NCBI GenBank assembly: GCA_015680685.1 | Contig: MNCI01004978.1 | Location: 54,726-118,725 of the forward strand | Direction of reading: 5' to 3' | Source of the DNA: Gnetum montanum | Lineage: Eukaryota; Streptophyta; Gnetopsida; Gnetales; Gnetaceae | Length of the DNA: 64,000 nt | In this document: one piece after another, positions 1 to 10,870 of the stretch | Layout: the number at the start of each line of letters is the position of its first letter | How positions within the stretch are numbered: the stretch's first letter is position 1 | Translations under genes and position numbers: made by a program | Notes under the pieces: model-generated | Database searches by the model: none | The model's input: the letters and a program-made list of their open reading frames with translations, nothing else | What the model was told of the DNA's origin: nothing

Positions 1-16
1 TAGATAACTAGCATCA

Positions 17-34
17 TCCCCAACAACGGCACCA
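17..34 (-). other. tRNA-Asp primer-binding site of element Z
   Basis: On the + strand this reads tccccaacaacggcacca, close to the 3' end of plant tRNA-Asp (best copy in this window: tccccagcaacggcgcca at 44174). It therefore primes minus-strand synthesis for an element running on the - strand. It lies one base from the LTR at 36, so that LTR is a 5' LTR and the body of Z lies to the left, outside the window. Confidence 0.8.
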
Positions 35-35
35 A

Positions 36-881
36 TGATGAGTGGCGAGGTACCCCTACACTCAACCATATGAATACAAGTGTTACACGGACGATCTGGT
101 CGAACTCCATAGATGGACTAGTTGTGGCATCTAGACAGTTAGCCTTAGGTTGCAGTTCATTGTCTTCCCACCTGGACTACTATTAGCTTTGTCACGTATG
201 GTTTAGTCCAGAGTGAGGTGTATGATGTGGTCCTATGATAATGCTACTCCTGAAGACGATGGAAGATAATATTAACTAAGCTAAGAGAGAAAGGGTGAGA
301 GAGAATCTAAGCTAGCCTAAGTATGATGAGCATCCGTTCCTCAATCATCCATATACATCTTGGACTTCATGCATGACTACCATTGGGATTACCAAGCACA
401 AATCCTAGGTATGCTACTGGGTTACCAAGTAGTCACACTTAAATGCTCGTAATCAAGTCGTACTCATTCCACGTTTAACAAGAGTTTAAGGGTGAGAGAG
501 ATTAACTAGGAAAGCAGTAAATAACAATTAAATAAATAATTAATTAAAGTGAATGTTGCAATGATGAAGTAATCTCAATATTTATTGCTGATCATGTGCN
601 AATTGAATGTTGCAATGATGAAGTAATCTCAATATTTATTGCTGATCATGTGCGTGTCCAAGTACGTCACACTCAAATAAAGGATGTCGTACAATTACAT
701 TCACCACACTACGGGCATACATTGGGAGGAAAAGGGTTGAAAAAAAAATAGAAACTAAAATCAAAACTTAACTCTAAAAACTAACTCCCTATTGGAACTA
801 TCTACCTCTTATTTATAGATGAGGAGATAGGCTACGATATCGCGTATGCGATATCACAGTTGACTAAATGACAAATCATCA
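36..881 (-). repeat. 5' LTR of element Z (TGATGAG family)
   Basis: The LTR runs from TGATGAG to TCATCA and is about 846 bp long; some of this is the duplication around the N at 600. On the - strand it has a CTATAAATAAG TATA box (808-818) and a CAATAAA-type polyadenylation signal. Near its U3 end it has the palindrome gatatcgcgtatgcgatatc (836-855). The right edge abuts RNase H-linker sequence of element A without a polypurine tract, so Z most simply inserted into A; its other end and TSD are off-window. Confidence 0.8.
550..653. other. Exact 50-bp duplication around one N (likely assembly join)
   Basis: Bases 550-599 and 604-653 are identical and separated by an N at 600 and three bases. Sister LTRs (for example 17318-17368) have this segment once. 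Identical pairs around single Ns recur at 1690 and 5016, which points to unmerged contig ends rather than tandem duplication. Confidence 0.75.
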
Positions 882-884
882 ATA

Positions 885-2700
885 TTATATTGCTTTTTTA
901 GGCATGTGTTCATTTATTGCTCTAGTAAAGAGGAGTTCTTCTAGAAATTGATCAAAGAGTTGGATCTTCTCCTCTTTGTTATCCCATCTTAAGCAAGAAA
1001 TATGGTCAAAAACCACATTCTCAGTTTCTTTTCGATCTACCATAGTAAGATCAAATTCTTGCAAGATCACAAGCAACCATATAACATGAGGGTTCATCGT
1101 CAGCTTATTCATAAGGAAGTGAATTGCACTATGGTCTGTATGTACAAATACTTTGTAACCTAGCACATAATGTCTAAATTTTTCTAATGTGTACACCACA
1201 ACCATTAATTCCTTCTCTGTGGTGGGGTAATTTAATTATGCTCCCACAATGCTTTGACTCATGCAGTGGATATAATATGGACATTTCTTATCATCCATTT
1301 GGGTGAGTACTACTCCCAAAGCATAGTTAAATGTGTTTGTCATGATATGGAATGGCTTAGACCAATCTGGTTCTCGTAGGATTGGTGTTTCTATGAGGTT
1401 CTCTTTTAATTATTGGAATGCATTTTCACATTCCTTGGTCCAAATGAAAGGTGCATCTTTCTTTGTAAGTTCTACCAATGGCTTTGCAATCTTAGAGAAA
1501 TTCTCAATAAAGCACTGGTAGTAACTAGTATGTCCAAGGAATGACCAAACATCTTTAATAGTCTCTAGTTGGTGTGTTATTCCTTCATTGACCCTTATAT
1601 TTTTGGGGTCTACCTCAATCCCTTTTTGTAAAATTCGGTGCCCTAGTACAATGCCTTCTTGGACCATGAGATGGCTATTTTGCCAATTGNTTAGTACAAT
1701 GCCTTCTTGGACCATGAGATGGCTATTTTGCCAATTGAGCTGTAGGTTTGTCTTAACGCATCTCTTAAGCACTTACTCAAGTTGGTCTAAGGCTTGCTCA
1801 AAAGGTAGCTCCATAGGTGGAGAAGTCATCCATGAAAACTTCAACACCACTACCAATATGTTGTTGAAAGATACTAAGGACCAAGTGTTGAAAAGTTACA
1901 GGGGCATTACATAGGCCAAATGGCATCTTACAATATGCAAAAGTTCCCTAGGAACTCATGAATGTTATCTTGGCTTGGTCATCTAGCACAATTTGTATTT
2001 GGTTATAGCCACTATAACTATCCAAGAAACTATAATAACAATTCCCGAATATGGTGTCTAATACTTGATCCACAAATGGCAAAAGAAAGTGATCTTTAAA
2101 TATTTCCATATTTAACAACATAAAGTCAATGTAAACCCACCATGTGCCACCCTTCTTTGACATAATTATGAGTGGGCTAACCCACTCACTATCCATGATT
2201 GGATAGATAAACCTTACCTTGAATAGTTGCTCTATCTCCTCCTTAATTATTTGCTTCAATTTGGGGTTTAGCTGCCTTTGTGACTACCTTCTAGGCTTCA
2301 TGGCCACGTCAGTGTAAATGTGGTGTTGTCGTACCCTTGGATTGATTCCTATTAGCTCTGGATATGACCAAGTGAAGGCTATTAACCATTTATTCATCAC
2401 TTTTAATAACTTTTCTTTTTGTTTAGGAGCAAGCTTGGCATTAATGATGACTGGTTTACCATTCTTTAAAAATGCATACTCCATTCCAACTAGTAAATTT
2501 TTTAGTTCTAAGAGCTCCTACTTGAAGTGATTAAGGATCTTCAACTCTCCCCAATAGTTATCATCATCTTCATTAGAGAGTTGGAAATGGACTTGTTCAA
2601 TTTTGTCCATGCTTTCTACATATGCACAAGTTAAGCTCTCAGTTAGCTCCATGCATATTGTGCTACTATCTAAATCAACTATCAACCACTGGGTGTCCTT
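885..2700 (-). pseudogene. pol: Reverse transcriptase and RNase H of element A, decayed
   Basis: Read on the - strand from 2700, this starts with a pre-RT linker (MEYAFLKNGKPVIIN, about 2440-2484) and continues with the RT fingers/palm (IIMSKKGGTWWVYIDF...FLDSYSGYNQI, about 1985-2170). The catalytic FMDD is at 1825-1836. The connection region (SFLGHTSYYQCFIENFSK) follows at about 1500-1570. RNase H has TDHSA at 1126-1140 and ends with NVVFDHISCL, where Athila relatives usually have NVVADHLSRL. The frame is interrupted by stops and by a duplicated segment around the N at 1690. Sequence ends at LTR Z within the linker to integrase, so integrase is not seen. The family call is strong; activity is excluded by the stops. 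Confidence 0.85.
1644..1737. other. Exact 46-bp duplication around one N in the RT of A
   Basis: Bases 1644-1689 and 1692-1737 are identical, with an N at 1690. It repeats the RT codons for NWQNSHLMVQEGIVL. It is probably an unmerged assembly overlap, not a real duplication. Confidence 0.8.
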
Positions 2701-3210
2701 CTACTTTGTGGATGCTACATACAAACACCATTGAATATTAATTTTTTGTGCACACTGATTGCATGCCTTAATGTATGTGCTTTTGATTGACCAAATCTTT
2801 TGCGCACAATTACACCCATTGTCACTGTACGTGATGCATGGAATATGCTTGTTCTCAATTTTTGCTAACTCATTCTCCTTAGATATATCAAGAGATAGGT
2901 CCCTTATACCCATTCTCCCATTGACTATGCTTAACCAAGCCCTTTCCATGATAATGGGGAAGTTACTTTTGCAATTTTCCACCTTAATTACCAAAAAATC
3001 ATCAGGATAGGACCACCCACAAACTATGCTCACAATGTCCTCTACTAAGCCCAAAGGGACCGTAATCAACTGATCTGCTAATTCTAAATGGATATTTCTC
3101 TTCTTAAGAGGTGGTAGGTTTCAAACCTTGTACATATCATGGAAGATGAGGTTAACTCCAAAACTAGAGTCAAGAAGAGCCTTGCATGGCTCTTGTCTAT
3201 AAATCTATAG
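2701..3210 (-). pseudogene. Aspartic protease of element A, decayed
   Basis: Retropepsin-like segment. The active-site region reads ALLDSSFGVNLI (around 3150-3182), where D has ALLDSGSGVNLI and C has ALLDLGSRVNLI; the loss of Gly after the catalytic Asp would inactivate it. The C-terminal half has VPLGLVEDIV followed by FPIIMERAWL, matching the hydrophobic flap/GR motif of retropepsins (GDFPIIMGRAWL in D). The sequence between 2701 and 3069 is open for 122 codons. The order gag-protease-RT is standard. Confidence 0.75.
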
Positions 3211-3469
3211 AAAGATGAGAAAACTTCCTGGATCAGATCTTTTTGTAGAAAGGTTACTAGCCTTGATCTAGTTAGAAACAACATGAGCTATCATTACAGT
3301 GTAGATCCTAGGTGACACTTGGTTTGAAGGGTGCTCAAAGGTATTTGATGTAGAGGATGAGGGTACTGGAGATGCAGGCCAATCAGCTGGAGTAGATTTT
3401 GAGGGCTGGAGAGGACTACTAGGCTATAAGAAAGGTCATTTCCTTGACTAATTATTTGGACCACTTGGT

Positions 3470-5824
3470 TGAAAAACTATTTGTGAGTGTACAGACCCTG
3501 TAGCATTTTGTTGTTGTGACTATGGAGGAATTTTACATTGCATGGATGGAGCAAAATGTAACTAAGTTGAAGGTGGAGGTGTAAGTGCAAAGGGATGTGA
3601 ATGATGATAAGGATATGAATATGGGTTTTTTCCTCAAGTAGATGGTAAGTGTGTTCAATGGTACTTTGGAGGGTAACAGTGATGTTAGAATGATGCATGA
3701 CTTATCGAACTTCTAGGGGAGATAGTTTGTTGAACATAGTAGCCATATGGATCTAGTTGCCTATAAGGGTACTGCTAACTTGGTATTGGAATTCCCCATG
3801 ATTGTGGTTGATACCATTATTGATACTGTTCATAATATTGTAAAGAAGTTCCACTTGGATACTAAATTTGTTGTTGTTGATGGAATTGTCTTAGGCTACC
3901 TTGAGGGTAAGGCAATCATCTTGGAGCTTGCCTACATGCTAGGTGGGGGTTTAATGCGTACAATCCAGACACTAGTAAGTGTGACACCACAGGTAAACAT
4001 CCTTTTGAATGTTCATATTGACAGTTGTCACATTCAGTTTCATCATCAAAGTTAGACTTCACAATTTCCTCTACTACAACAACTTTTCCCTTACCTCTTT
4101 GGTAGGCATGTTCAACTTCTTTTTGCCTCTTGCAATTATGATCACTATTTTTCTCTTTGTATTCTTCAAAAATCTTTAAAGTGACTTGAAATTTTTTATC
4201 CAAAGAGTCCCACAACTTGTCAACCTTGGCTAAAATGTCAAAAACAAATTTTTGGATAGGCAATGTCTTTCTGTTCATCACTTCATCAAGTGGTGACTCC
4301 TCCTTGTCACAAAATTAGACCTCTCATTTTTTGATGGATGGGTTCCTATTATACTTTTTAGCACTCTCCCTTTTTTTAGCTCACCTTCTTCTTTTGCTAC
4401 CTACTCAATTAGCCTTTGGATTTGATAAGCTCTCATTTTAGACAACCTCCCTTGGGCATACACTCCAAGGGTTCTTCTCAATTTCGCTCTAAGCCCATCT
4501 ATGATGTGGTGAAGTTGTTCCCTCTAAGAATAACCATGTCTAGAGCATCTATATAAGAGTGAATAGTATTGGTCCATGGCGACATCTAAGGGTTCATGTG
4601 CTCCTTGTTTCCAACCTTTGATTTTCCTTCTCAGGTTAGACACTCTAGAGTACATTTGATACTTGTCATTGAACAGTTCTAACATAGTACTTCATCTTCG
4701 GATAGATTCTGGTTCTAAGGACCAGTACCAAATTTTAGCTTCTTTAATGAGTGTCCTTAGGAAAATATTGAGTTTCTTCAACTCATTCTAGATGTTCTAT
4801 AAGGCATAGGCATCTTAAAAATCTTGTAGATGTGTCTGCAGATCAGAATTGTACCCCCCCACCCCCTCTCTAAACTTGGAATATTGTTCATATCTAGGTG
4901 CTTGATCCGACTATCCTTCATGTGCCTAGTTGGAATTCTTACTACCTCCACAATGTTAAGCATACGTTGATTCATTAGTCAAGGTTCATCATCATTGTTT
5001 CATTAATAATTCCAANCATTCATTAGTCAAGGTTCATCATCATTGTTTCATTAATAATTCCAATGATGGTTTTGGCCACCCCTTCGGTTTGGTGGCCTTC
5101 ATAATTATTGTTATTTTGTTGATCACCTTCCTCATGGTTGTTTTGACAGTGGCTTCCATGAGAACCATTAGATAAAGAGGAATGTTCAGAATTAGATGAA
5201 GAGGATGAAGAATAAGGTGGACCATCACTTCCACTGTGGTATCCACCATCACTCTTATTCTTTTTACGATCACCATCATTAGATCCCTTGTTATTGCGAA
5301 GTCCACCTAAGTCCCTACCTTGGCTATCACTCTTCCTTGAACCTGGTTTATGAATAGTTGATCATATGGTCAAGTTCACACCCTCACCATCATTAGCAAG
5401 GGGTGGAGAATCTTTATGTTAAGAACCTTACAAGGGAGGATCCTTAGTGTGCTCTTGATCTAGTAGGAACAAGGGGTTAGTGTAATGTTTCCCCTTTGTG
5501 GCTTCATGGAGTCTCTCTTGACATTTATCTCACTTATGTTGTGTTTTAGTGGGACAATAGTTCTAAGTTTCATATCCATCTACAATGTATCTTCATGAAG
5601 ATCTACTATGCCTAACTTCTTAAGAGTTTTAAAAAACATTCTAGGCACAAATCTATCAACGGAAAAATGACATTACCCTTCATATCATGCCATCACATCT
5701 ATTCATCCTAATGTAGGATGAAGATGAAATTTGGCACAAACTCATCTAGATGAGTGTATACCACCCTGCATTCCTATGGGACTATTTTTTTAGTATCTTT
5801 AGGCTTATGAGAAGAAGAAGACAT
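3470..5824 (-). pseudogene. gag: gag of element A, decayed
   Basis: Start is taken at the ATG at 5824-5822, which opens with MSSSSHKPKDTK and has no PBS or LTR in between. A Ser/Gly/Asn-rich stretch follows (about 5060-5300). Then comes the retrotransposon gag (capsid) domain (about 4430-4830) with WYWSLEPESIRR and GWKQGAHEPLDVAMDQYYSL. Next are a Lys/Glu-rich helix and a small zinc knuckle CDNCQYEHSKGC (3997-4032). The tail is rich in Pro, Tyr and Gln. Stops replace Trp and Gln found at the same places in D. Residues line up with the gags of B, C and D. A 46-bp duplication surrounds the N at 5016. Confidence 0.85.
4970..5063. other. Exact 46-bp duplication around one N in gag of A
   Basis: Bases 4970-5015 and 5018-5063 are identical, with an N at 5016. 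This is the third instance of the same pattern and is most likely an assembly join. Confidence 0.8.
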
Positions 5825-5959
5825 TTTGTAAAACAAAATGAAATTGTTAGTGTGCTTTTATAACTTATGTATAGTGGGAATGTTATTTACCTTTAGGTTC
5901 GTACAACGATATTCATAGTATTCACTTAGACTTAAATAGCATGCATTTAACAAACAAAG

Positions 5960-5977
5960 TCCCTGCTAATGGCACCA
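5960..5977 (-). other. tRNA-Asp primer-binding site of element A
   Basis: The + strand reads tccctgctaatggcacca, a mutated version of the tRNA-Asp 3' end, one base from the LTR start at 5979. It fixes the orientation of A as - strand and its 5' LTR as 5979-6875. Confidence 0.75.
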
Positions 5978-5978
5978 A

Positions 5979-6875
5979 TAATGAGAGGTGAGATACCCCT
6001 ATGCCCAACCATACGAATCACAAGCATTGATGCACGATCTGGTCGAATTCTGTGAACTTCGTCATTTCTAGTGCACTAACCCTTTAGAAAGTGAATCTAG
6101 CCTTAAGGTCAATTGTTGTCCTCCCAATTACACTTGTGATGTATAGTGGTATGGTTAAGTGTAACTGAGGCATATTATTTTTATCATTTTGTATTTTATA
6201 TTTTGGTGCTCAAAATGTAGATAAAAGAAGTTTAATTAGCTAATCTAAATTACTAATTAAATTAATCATTTAATAATCCTAACATAAGTATTTTTTCCCA
6301 CTTTCTGTACATGTCCTAAATCCACATATCCATTGTTGGATGACCAAGTGCTACACTACTGAGCGTACCAAGCAATAACACTACTGGGATTACCAAGAAA
6401 ATATGTGTTATGCTCAAAGTGTTCATACTTATATGTGTAATCTATCTTTCTTAATTGTCTCATTAACATAATAACTAGAAAATATTTGCAAAATAATTGA
6501 GAATAATTAACAAATAATTGAAAACATTTAATGCATAAGTAAAATAGCGAACCTATCCAAAGTGCTACAAGGTTCATAAAAAAGCTTGTCTTTATTGCTG
6601 CACACACTATCGTGATCATGTACAACAATGCTCAAATAAAGATATATACACTCAATAACTCCTACTGTGGGCACTCAGGGAAAAAATTCTAACTATCAAA
6701 TTGAAAAAAATGTAGGAGCTTTGCTACTACTGAAATCTTAACTTCCCATAAATGTGGTTGGTATGCACGTATTTATAGGCGATGGATAGACACTGCATCA
6801 ATGAGGCCTCATTGACATAGAACAAGATACATCGATGGGGGCTCATCAACGTAGCCAACCAACAATGACTCATCA
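5979..6875 (-). repeat. 5' LTR of element A (TGATGAG family)
   Basis: About 897 bp, from taatgag (mutated TGATGAG) to ctcatca. The TATA box is at 6769-6778 on the - strand. The U3 end carries GAGGCCTCATTGAC and CATCGATG palindromic motifs, unlike the GATATC type in Z, C and D. The right flank is protease-region sequence of C, so A was inserted into C. Confidence 0.8.
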
Positions 6876-7046
6876 CATGCTTTGTATGTTTCTAGAGAAA
6901 TCAAGTTGACTCTGGAACCTAAATCTAATAGAGCCTTGCATGGTAGATCTCTAAATACTCATAGATAAATCAAAGGAACTCCTGGATCCATTCTTTTCCT
7001 AGGAAGTGTTTCTACCTTGATGTAATCTAATACAATCTCTATTAGC
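6876..7046 (-). pseudogene. Protease fragment of element C
   Basis: About 170 bp. On the - strand it includes CKALLDLGSRVNLISLE, the retropepsin active-site region with D-L-G-S, as in many Athila-type elements (D-L-G-A/S). It aligns with 3130-3310 in A and 41680-41830 in D. It is bounded by LTR A on the left and the ATGAT duplication of B on the right. Confidence 0.75.
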
Positions 7047-7051
7047 ATGAT

Positions 7052-8050
7052 TGATGAGTCATTAGTTGGTTGGGTTATCTGATAAAAAGTCAACTTTTTG
7101 GATTGATCCAATATCTTAGCCTTAATATCAAGGCTCCGAAAACAAGGCCCTGATGTCAAAGCTCTAACAATAAAGCTCTAATGTCAAGGCTCCAACAATA
7201 AGGCTACATTGACGAGGCCTCGTCGACATGATCAGTTGCATCGACGAGGCCCCATCGATGAGGCCTCATTAATGCACCCTAGCAATAAAATCTATAAATA
7301 TGCATTCTTAGCTATGTTTATGTAATTATTTTGTCAATATATTGGCCAAAATCTTTTAGTTTTATTTTGTAATCTTAGAGAATAGTTAGTGAGTGCCTAC
7401 AGTGTGGATTTGAGTCAATTGTACATCATCTTATTTGAGTGGCAATGTACCTAGACACATTTCATGAATGACAATAAGATTGAGATTAATTCTTATTCAT
7501 TACAACACTTTGAATTAGATTAAATTTAATTTTAATGTAATTTATATTCCATGTACTTAGTTAATATTTATGTTTTCATGCATGTTTATGAATTAGTAGA
7601 ATGAGTGCGACCAGTTTCGAGCATAAACACATATTTGCTTAGTAATCTCAACAACATTATTGCTTGGTTCACCTAGTAGCATAGTGCTTGGTAATCCCAG
7701 TAGTGGATATGTGGGTTCAAAACATGTATAGCAAGTTGGAAACGGACACTCATCCCCCGTAGGCTAGTTTAGACATTACTTTCCATTGTTAATTAGTTTA
7801 AATAATTAATTTCTTTATTATCATTACGAGTAGCATAAGGCTACAACAACATCAAGAATCATATGCCTCACTTTGGACTAAACCATATGTGACAAAGCTA
7901 GCACTAGTCCAAGTGGAAAGACAGTGAACTGTGACCAAGGCATAATGATCTAGATGCCATAACTAGTTCCATCCACAAAATTAGATTGGATTGTGCATGA
8001 ACACTTGTGATTCATATGGTTGGACATAGGGGGTACTTTTTCACTCATCA
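7052..8050 (+). repeat. 5' LTR of element B
   Basis: TGATGAGTCATTAG...CTCATCA. U3 holds repeated AAGGCTC units (about 7110-7200) followed by GAGGCCTC/CATCGATG palindromes (about 7205-7270). The TATA box CTATAAATA is at 7292-7300. The 3' boundary is set by the PBS at 8052 and by the matching LTR end at 14096. Confidence 0.88.
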
Positions 8051-8051
8051 T

Positions 8052-8069
8052 TGGCATCGTTAATGGGGA
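8052..8069 (+). other. tRNA-Asp primer-binding site of element B
   Basis: Reads tggcatcgttaatgggga, a mutated TGGCGCCGTTGCTGGGGA, one base after the 5' LTR. Confidence 0.75.
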
Positions 8070-8175
8070 TGGTGCTAGTTATCTAGATTATGTATATCAT
8101 ACACAATCATTATAAACACATTAACGAACTATCTCTAGGAAAATACTAAGTCACATACATCATACACCAATAATA

Positions 8176-9880
8176 ATGTCTCTTTCACAAAGAAGTGCTA
8201 ATGCATCATATGAAGAGAATATTCAATTGGAGAACCAATGAGATATATGTTGAAGAAAATTGGGGTGACCAACCTCATGCATGGGTTTCATATGTTCATA
8301 ACCACCTTGACAACACTCAAGGAATACATTCACTTATGGCAGAAAATCCTAGAGGAGATGAAGTAAGTCCGAGATAAGGGGAGGCCTCAAGGCCTAGGAA
8401 CTTCTTAAAATCTAAAAAATATAAATTAAGGGACTATGGGAACACCATGGAAGCCATGGAAATCCTCCTAGTTTCTCATCTTCCTCTTCCTCTTCAATGT
8501 CTAGTTCTGATGAAGATGAACGTAGGTATAGAGATCAAGCTCCACTATGGGGTCGAAATAAGAATAGAAATCAAACCCAAGGGCAAAATTAAGGGCATCA
8601 AAATGAACATAGAAAAAATCATCATAATTAGATAAATAGAAATAGAAATTTTCACCATGACATGTCTGATGATAGTGAACCCTTGTTGGCCACTAAGAGC
8701 CTAATGTAGATCATAGAGGTAGTTAAGATCCCCCATAGGCATCATAGGGAAAGTTGCATAAAAAGGCTAGATATGAATAATATCCCTAAATTTGAGGAAG
8801 ACTATGATTCAAATCCACAACATCACTTACAAGCTTTCCATGATGCTTGTACCCTGAAAAATATTGAAAATAAGTGGCAAAATCTTAAGCTCTTCCCTAG
8901 GATACTAATAGATAAATCTGAAAGTTGGTATAGATCATTGGAACCAAGTTCCATCCACTAGTGGTCTACAATGGTAGAACTTTTCAATGAAAAATACCAA
9001 ACCTATGCAAGAGTGTTCAACCTAAGAAAACAAATCTAAGGGTAGAAGCAAGAAAATCATGAACCCTTAGATGTGGCCTTGGATAAATACTATTCGCTAC
9101 TACTTAGATGTCTCGGCCATGATTTCTCTCAAAAAGAGCAACTTTTCCACATCATAGATGGGCTTCGTAATGAAATGAGGAAGACCCTTAGGATGTATGC
9201 TCAAGGTCAATTGTACAAATGAAAAGTCCATCAGATACAAAGGCTAATTGGGTAGGTGGCAAAAGAAGAAGGAGTGCTATGTAAACGAGAGAATGTTGAG
9301 AAATATCATTGGAACCCAACTCTTCAAAATAAGAGGGTCCATATCTATGATGAGAAAAAAGAGGTAGCTCTTGATGAGGTGATTTCACAACAAACCTTGC
9401 CATTGCAAAAATCTCTTCATGAACTTCAAGTAAGGCTAGATAGGATGTCAAAGTGGATAAATGAAAAAGCTACAAATTTCGTAGAAATTATAGAGGAGAA
9501 GGTAACATAAAATGAATTAGGTGATCATAATAAACAGAGGAAGAAGAACCAAGAAATAGCTAGAAACACTTATCAATAAACAAGGAAAATGGCTATAGAA
9601 GAAGAGGCTATAGACTCAACCATAGAAGAAGATGATGGATGTGACATCTACCTATATGACCATCCAAAGGACTATTGCCCAATCATGTTATATCTACATG
9701 AGTATTGGGCTTTTTCATTGAATACCAAGTTTGTATAAAAGAAAATGCCTAGAAAATTACCTTTCTCACAAGGCAATTATAGATAGTCCTACATCCAATG
9801 TACCATCCTAGTGGGACTCTTTACCAACCTCAACACTATGATCCAATGCAGTGGAAAAACCCACAGTCATGGGGGAGGCC
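8176..9880 (+). pseudogene. gag: gag of element B, decayed
   Basis: Start ATG at 8176 opens with MSLSQRSANASYEE. A Ser-rich stretch (about 8470-8530) and an Arg/Asn/His-rich stretch follow. The capsid domain spans about 8770-9200 with MNNIPKFEEDYDSNPQ, SWYRSLEPSSIH and NHEPLDVALDKYYSLLLRC. A Lys/Glu-rich helix (9256-9510) comes next. The zinc-knuckle region near 9640-9680 has lost cysteines (CDIYLYDHPKDYC against CDICHYDHPKGC in D). A Pro/Gln/Tyr/His-rich tail runs to about 9880. In-frame stops replace Trp, Gln or Arg. Homology to A, C and D gag is clear by eye. Confidence 0.85.
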
Positions 9881-10139
9881 ATCATCAAACTAGCACTACC
9901 CTTACTGCCAACCAAACCAACATGGATATTATGTTCAACACCTTGTTTTCTTGATCGATTCTACTTTCTCTACTTCAAATTGCTACTACCACTCTCCTTA
10001 ATATCATCGTGGCACAACATCTTCTAAAGGATCACCACCTCGCACCTCTCATCCTTTATCATATCCTCAATATTCTCATACTTTCCTCCACCATATGTCA
10101 CCACTAGCAACATAGGAAGGTTTAGCACCACAACATCAA

Positions 10140-10870
10140 TGAGAAAATGTAACTTGTGCTATGAACATACATAGAAATTATAATGCTAGTAGATCTCCAC
10201 CATAATCTTAGAAATGTCCTTTCTTTAGGATAGTCCCTAGGAAAAAGGGAAAGACTCGTGGACCTACTAAATCATCCAAATCAACACAATACCAATCAAG
10301 TGCAATGTCCTTCCTTTCACAACTAGTGTCCTCTAATCCTACACAAAGGCCAACATCCATTGTTACTCCAACACCTGACAGAAATAATAAATTTCACATT
10401 GTGGAAAGACAAAAGAAGAATCCATGAATCACTAATAGTAAAGGGTATAGTTGTGGGCCAAAAATTCAAAATATTAACATAGCCCACAACAAAGTTTAGG
10501 AGCAAGTGTGTGAGCAAAAACTAGCCTACATAGTAGCCACTAAATGAGAAGACACCCAGTGGCTTGAAAATGAGAATATAAAGTTGTTTCAAAGATGCAC
10601 AGAGGTAACTGATCTACTTATTAGTTCTAGACTTAAGATAATGAACCAAAAAAAGGACTTAGCCACTAATATCTTACACTTTGATTATACACTAGAAGAG
10701 GATATTTAACATGGAGACCCAAGAATTAAAATAGAAAATAAAGAATAAGTAAACACATATGGACCCCCAAAAACAGAAATACCTTCAAGCCAAGATGAAG
10801 ATACATCTTCGAAAGATCCAAATGAGACTATCACCAATGTTAGATGTGCAACAACATGATGAATTAAATT
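10140..10870 (+). pseudogene. Unrecognised second reading frame of element B
   Basis: Downstream of gag a decayed + frame can be followed. It has a basic segment (CPFFRIVPRKKGKTRGPTKS) and a charged, helix-like segment (ENENIKLFQRCTEVTDLLI). It occupies the place where protease lies in A and D, but neither an Asp active site nor a GR-type motif is visible. It might be a diverged gag tail or an unrelated insert. I do not recognise the family. Confidence 0.35.

Larger units (their letters stand above)
882..6875 (-). mobile_element. Element A: Athila-type Ty3/gypsy retrotransposon, truncated at its 3' side
   Basis: In sense (right to left) the order is 5' LTR (5979-6875), tRNA-Asp PBS (5960-5977), gag, protease, reverse transcriptase and RNase H, stopping at 882 where LTR Z begins. 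Integrase, polypurine tract and 3' LTR are absent here and probably lie beyond Z, off-window. The RT signature EVFMDDFSTYG and the downstream NWQNSHLMVQEGIVLGH segment are typical of the Athila branch of non-chromovirus gypsy elements. All frames carry stops. A itself sits in the protease region of element C. Confidence 0.8.

Noticed and set aside
882-1205. A as an integrase-less element
   Set aside because: Its RNase H linker ends exactly at the LTR of Z without a polypurine tract, so the rest is probably displaced off-window rather than absent.
3477-3698. Frame rich in His, Leu and Ile on the - strand
   Set aside because: Shadow frame of the gag tail of A.
5040-5306. Met/Ile/Val-rich 88-codon frame
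   Set aside because: Shadow of the Ser/Gly-rich gag N-terminal region read in another frame.
36-6875. Tandem LTR-body-LTR array made by recombination
   Set aside because: Considered because LTRs alternate with bodies in one orientation. Each body is cut at a different internal point and each LTR has its PBS on the left, so nested insertion explains it more simply.
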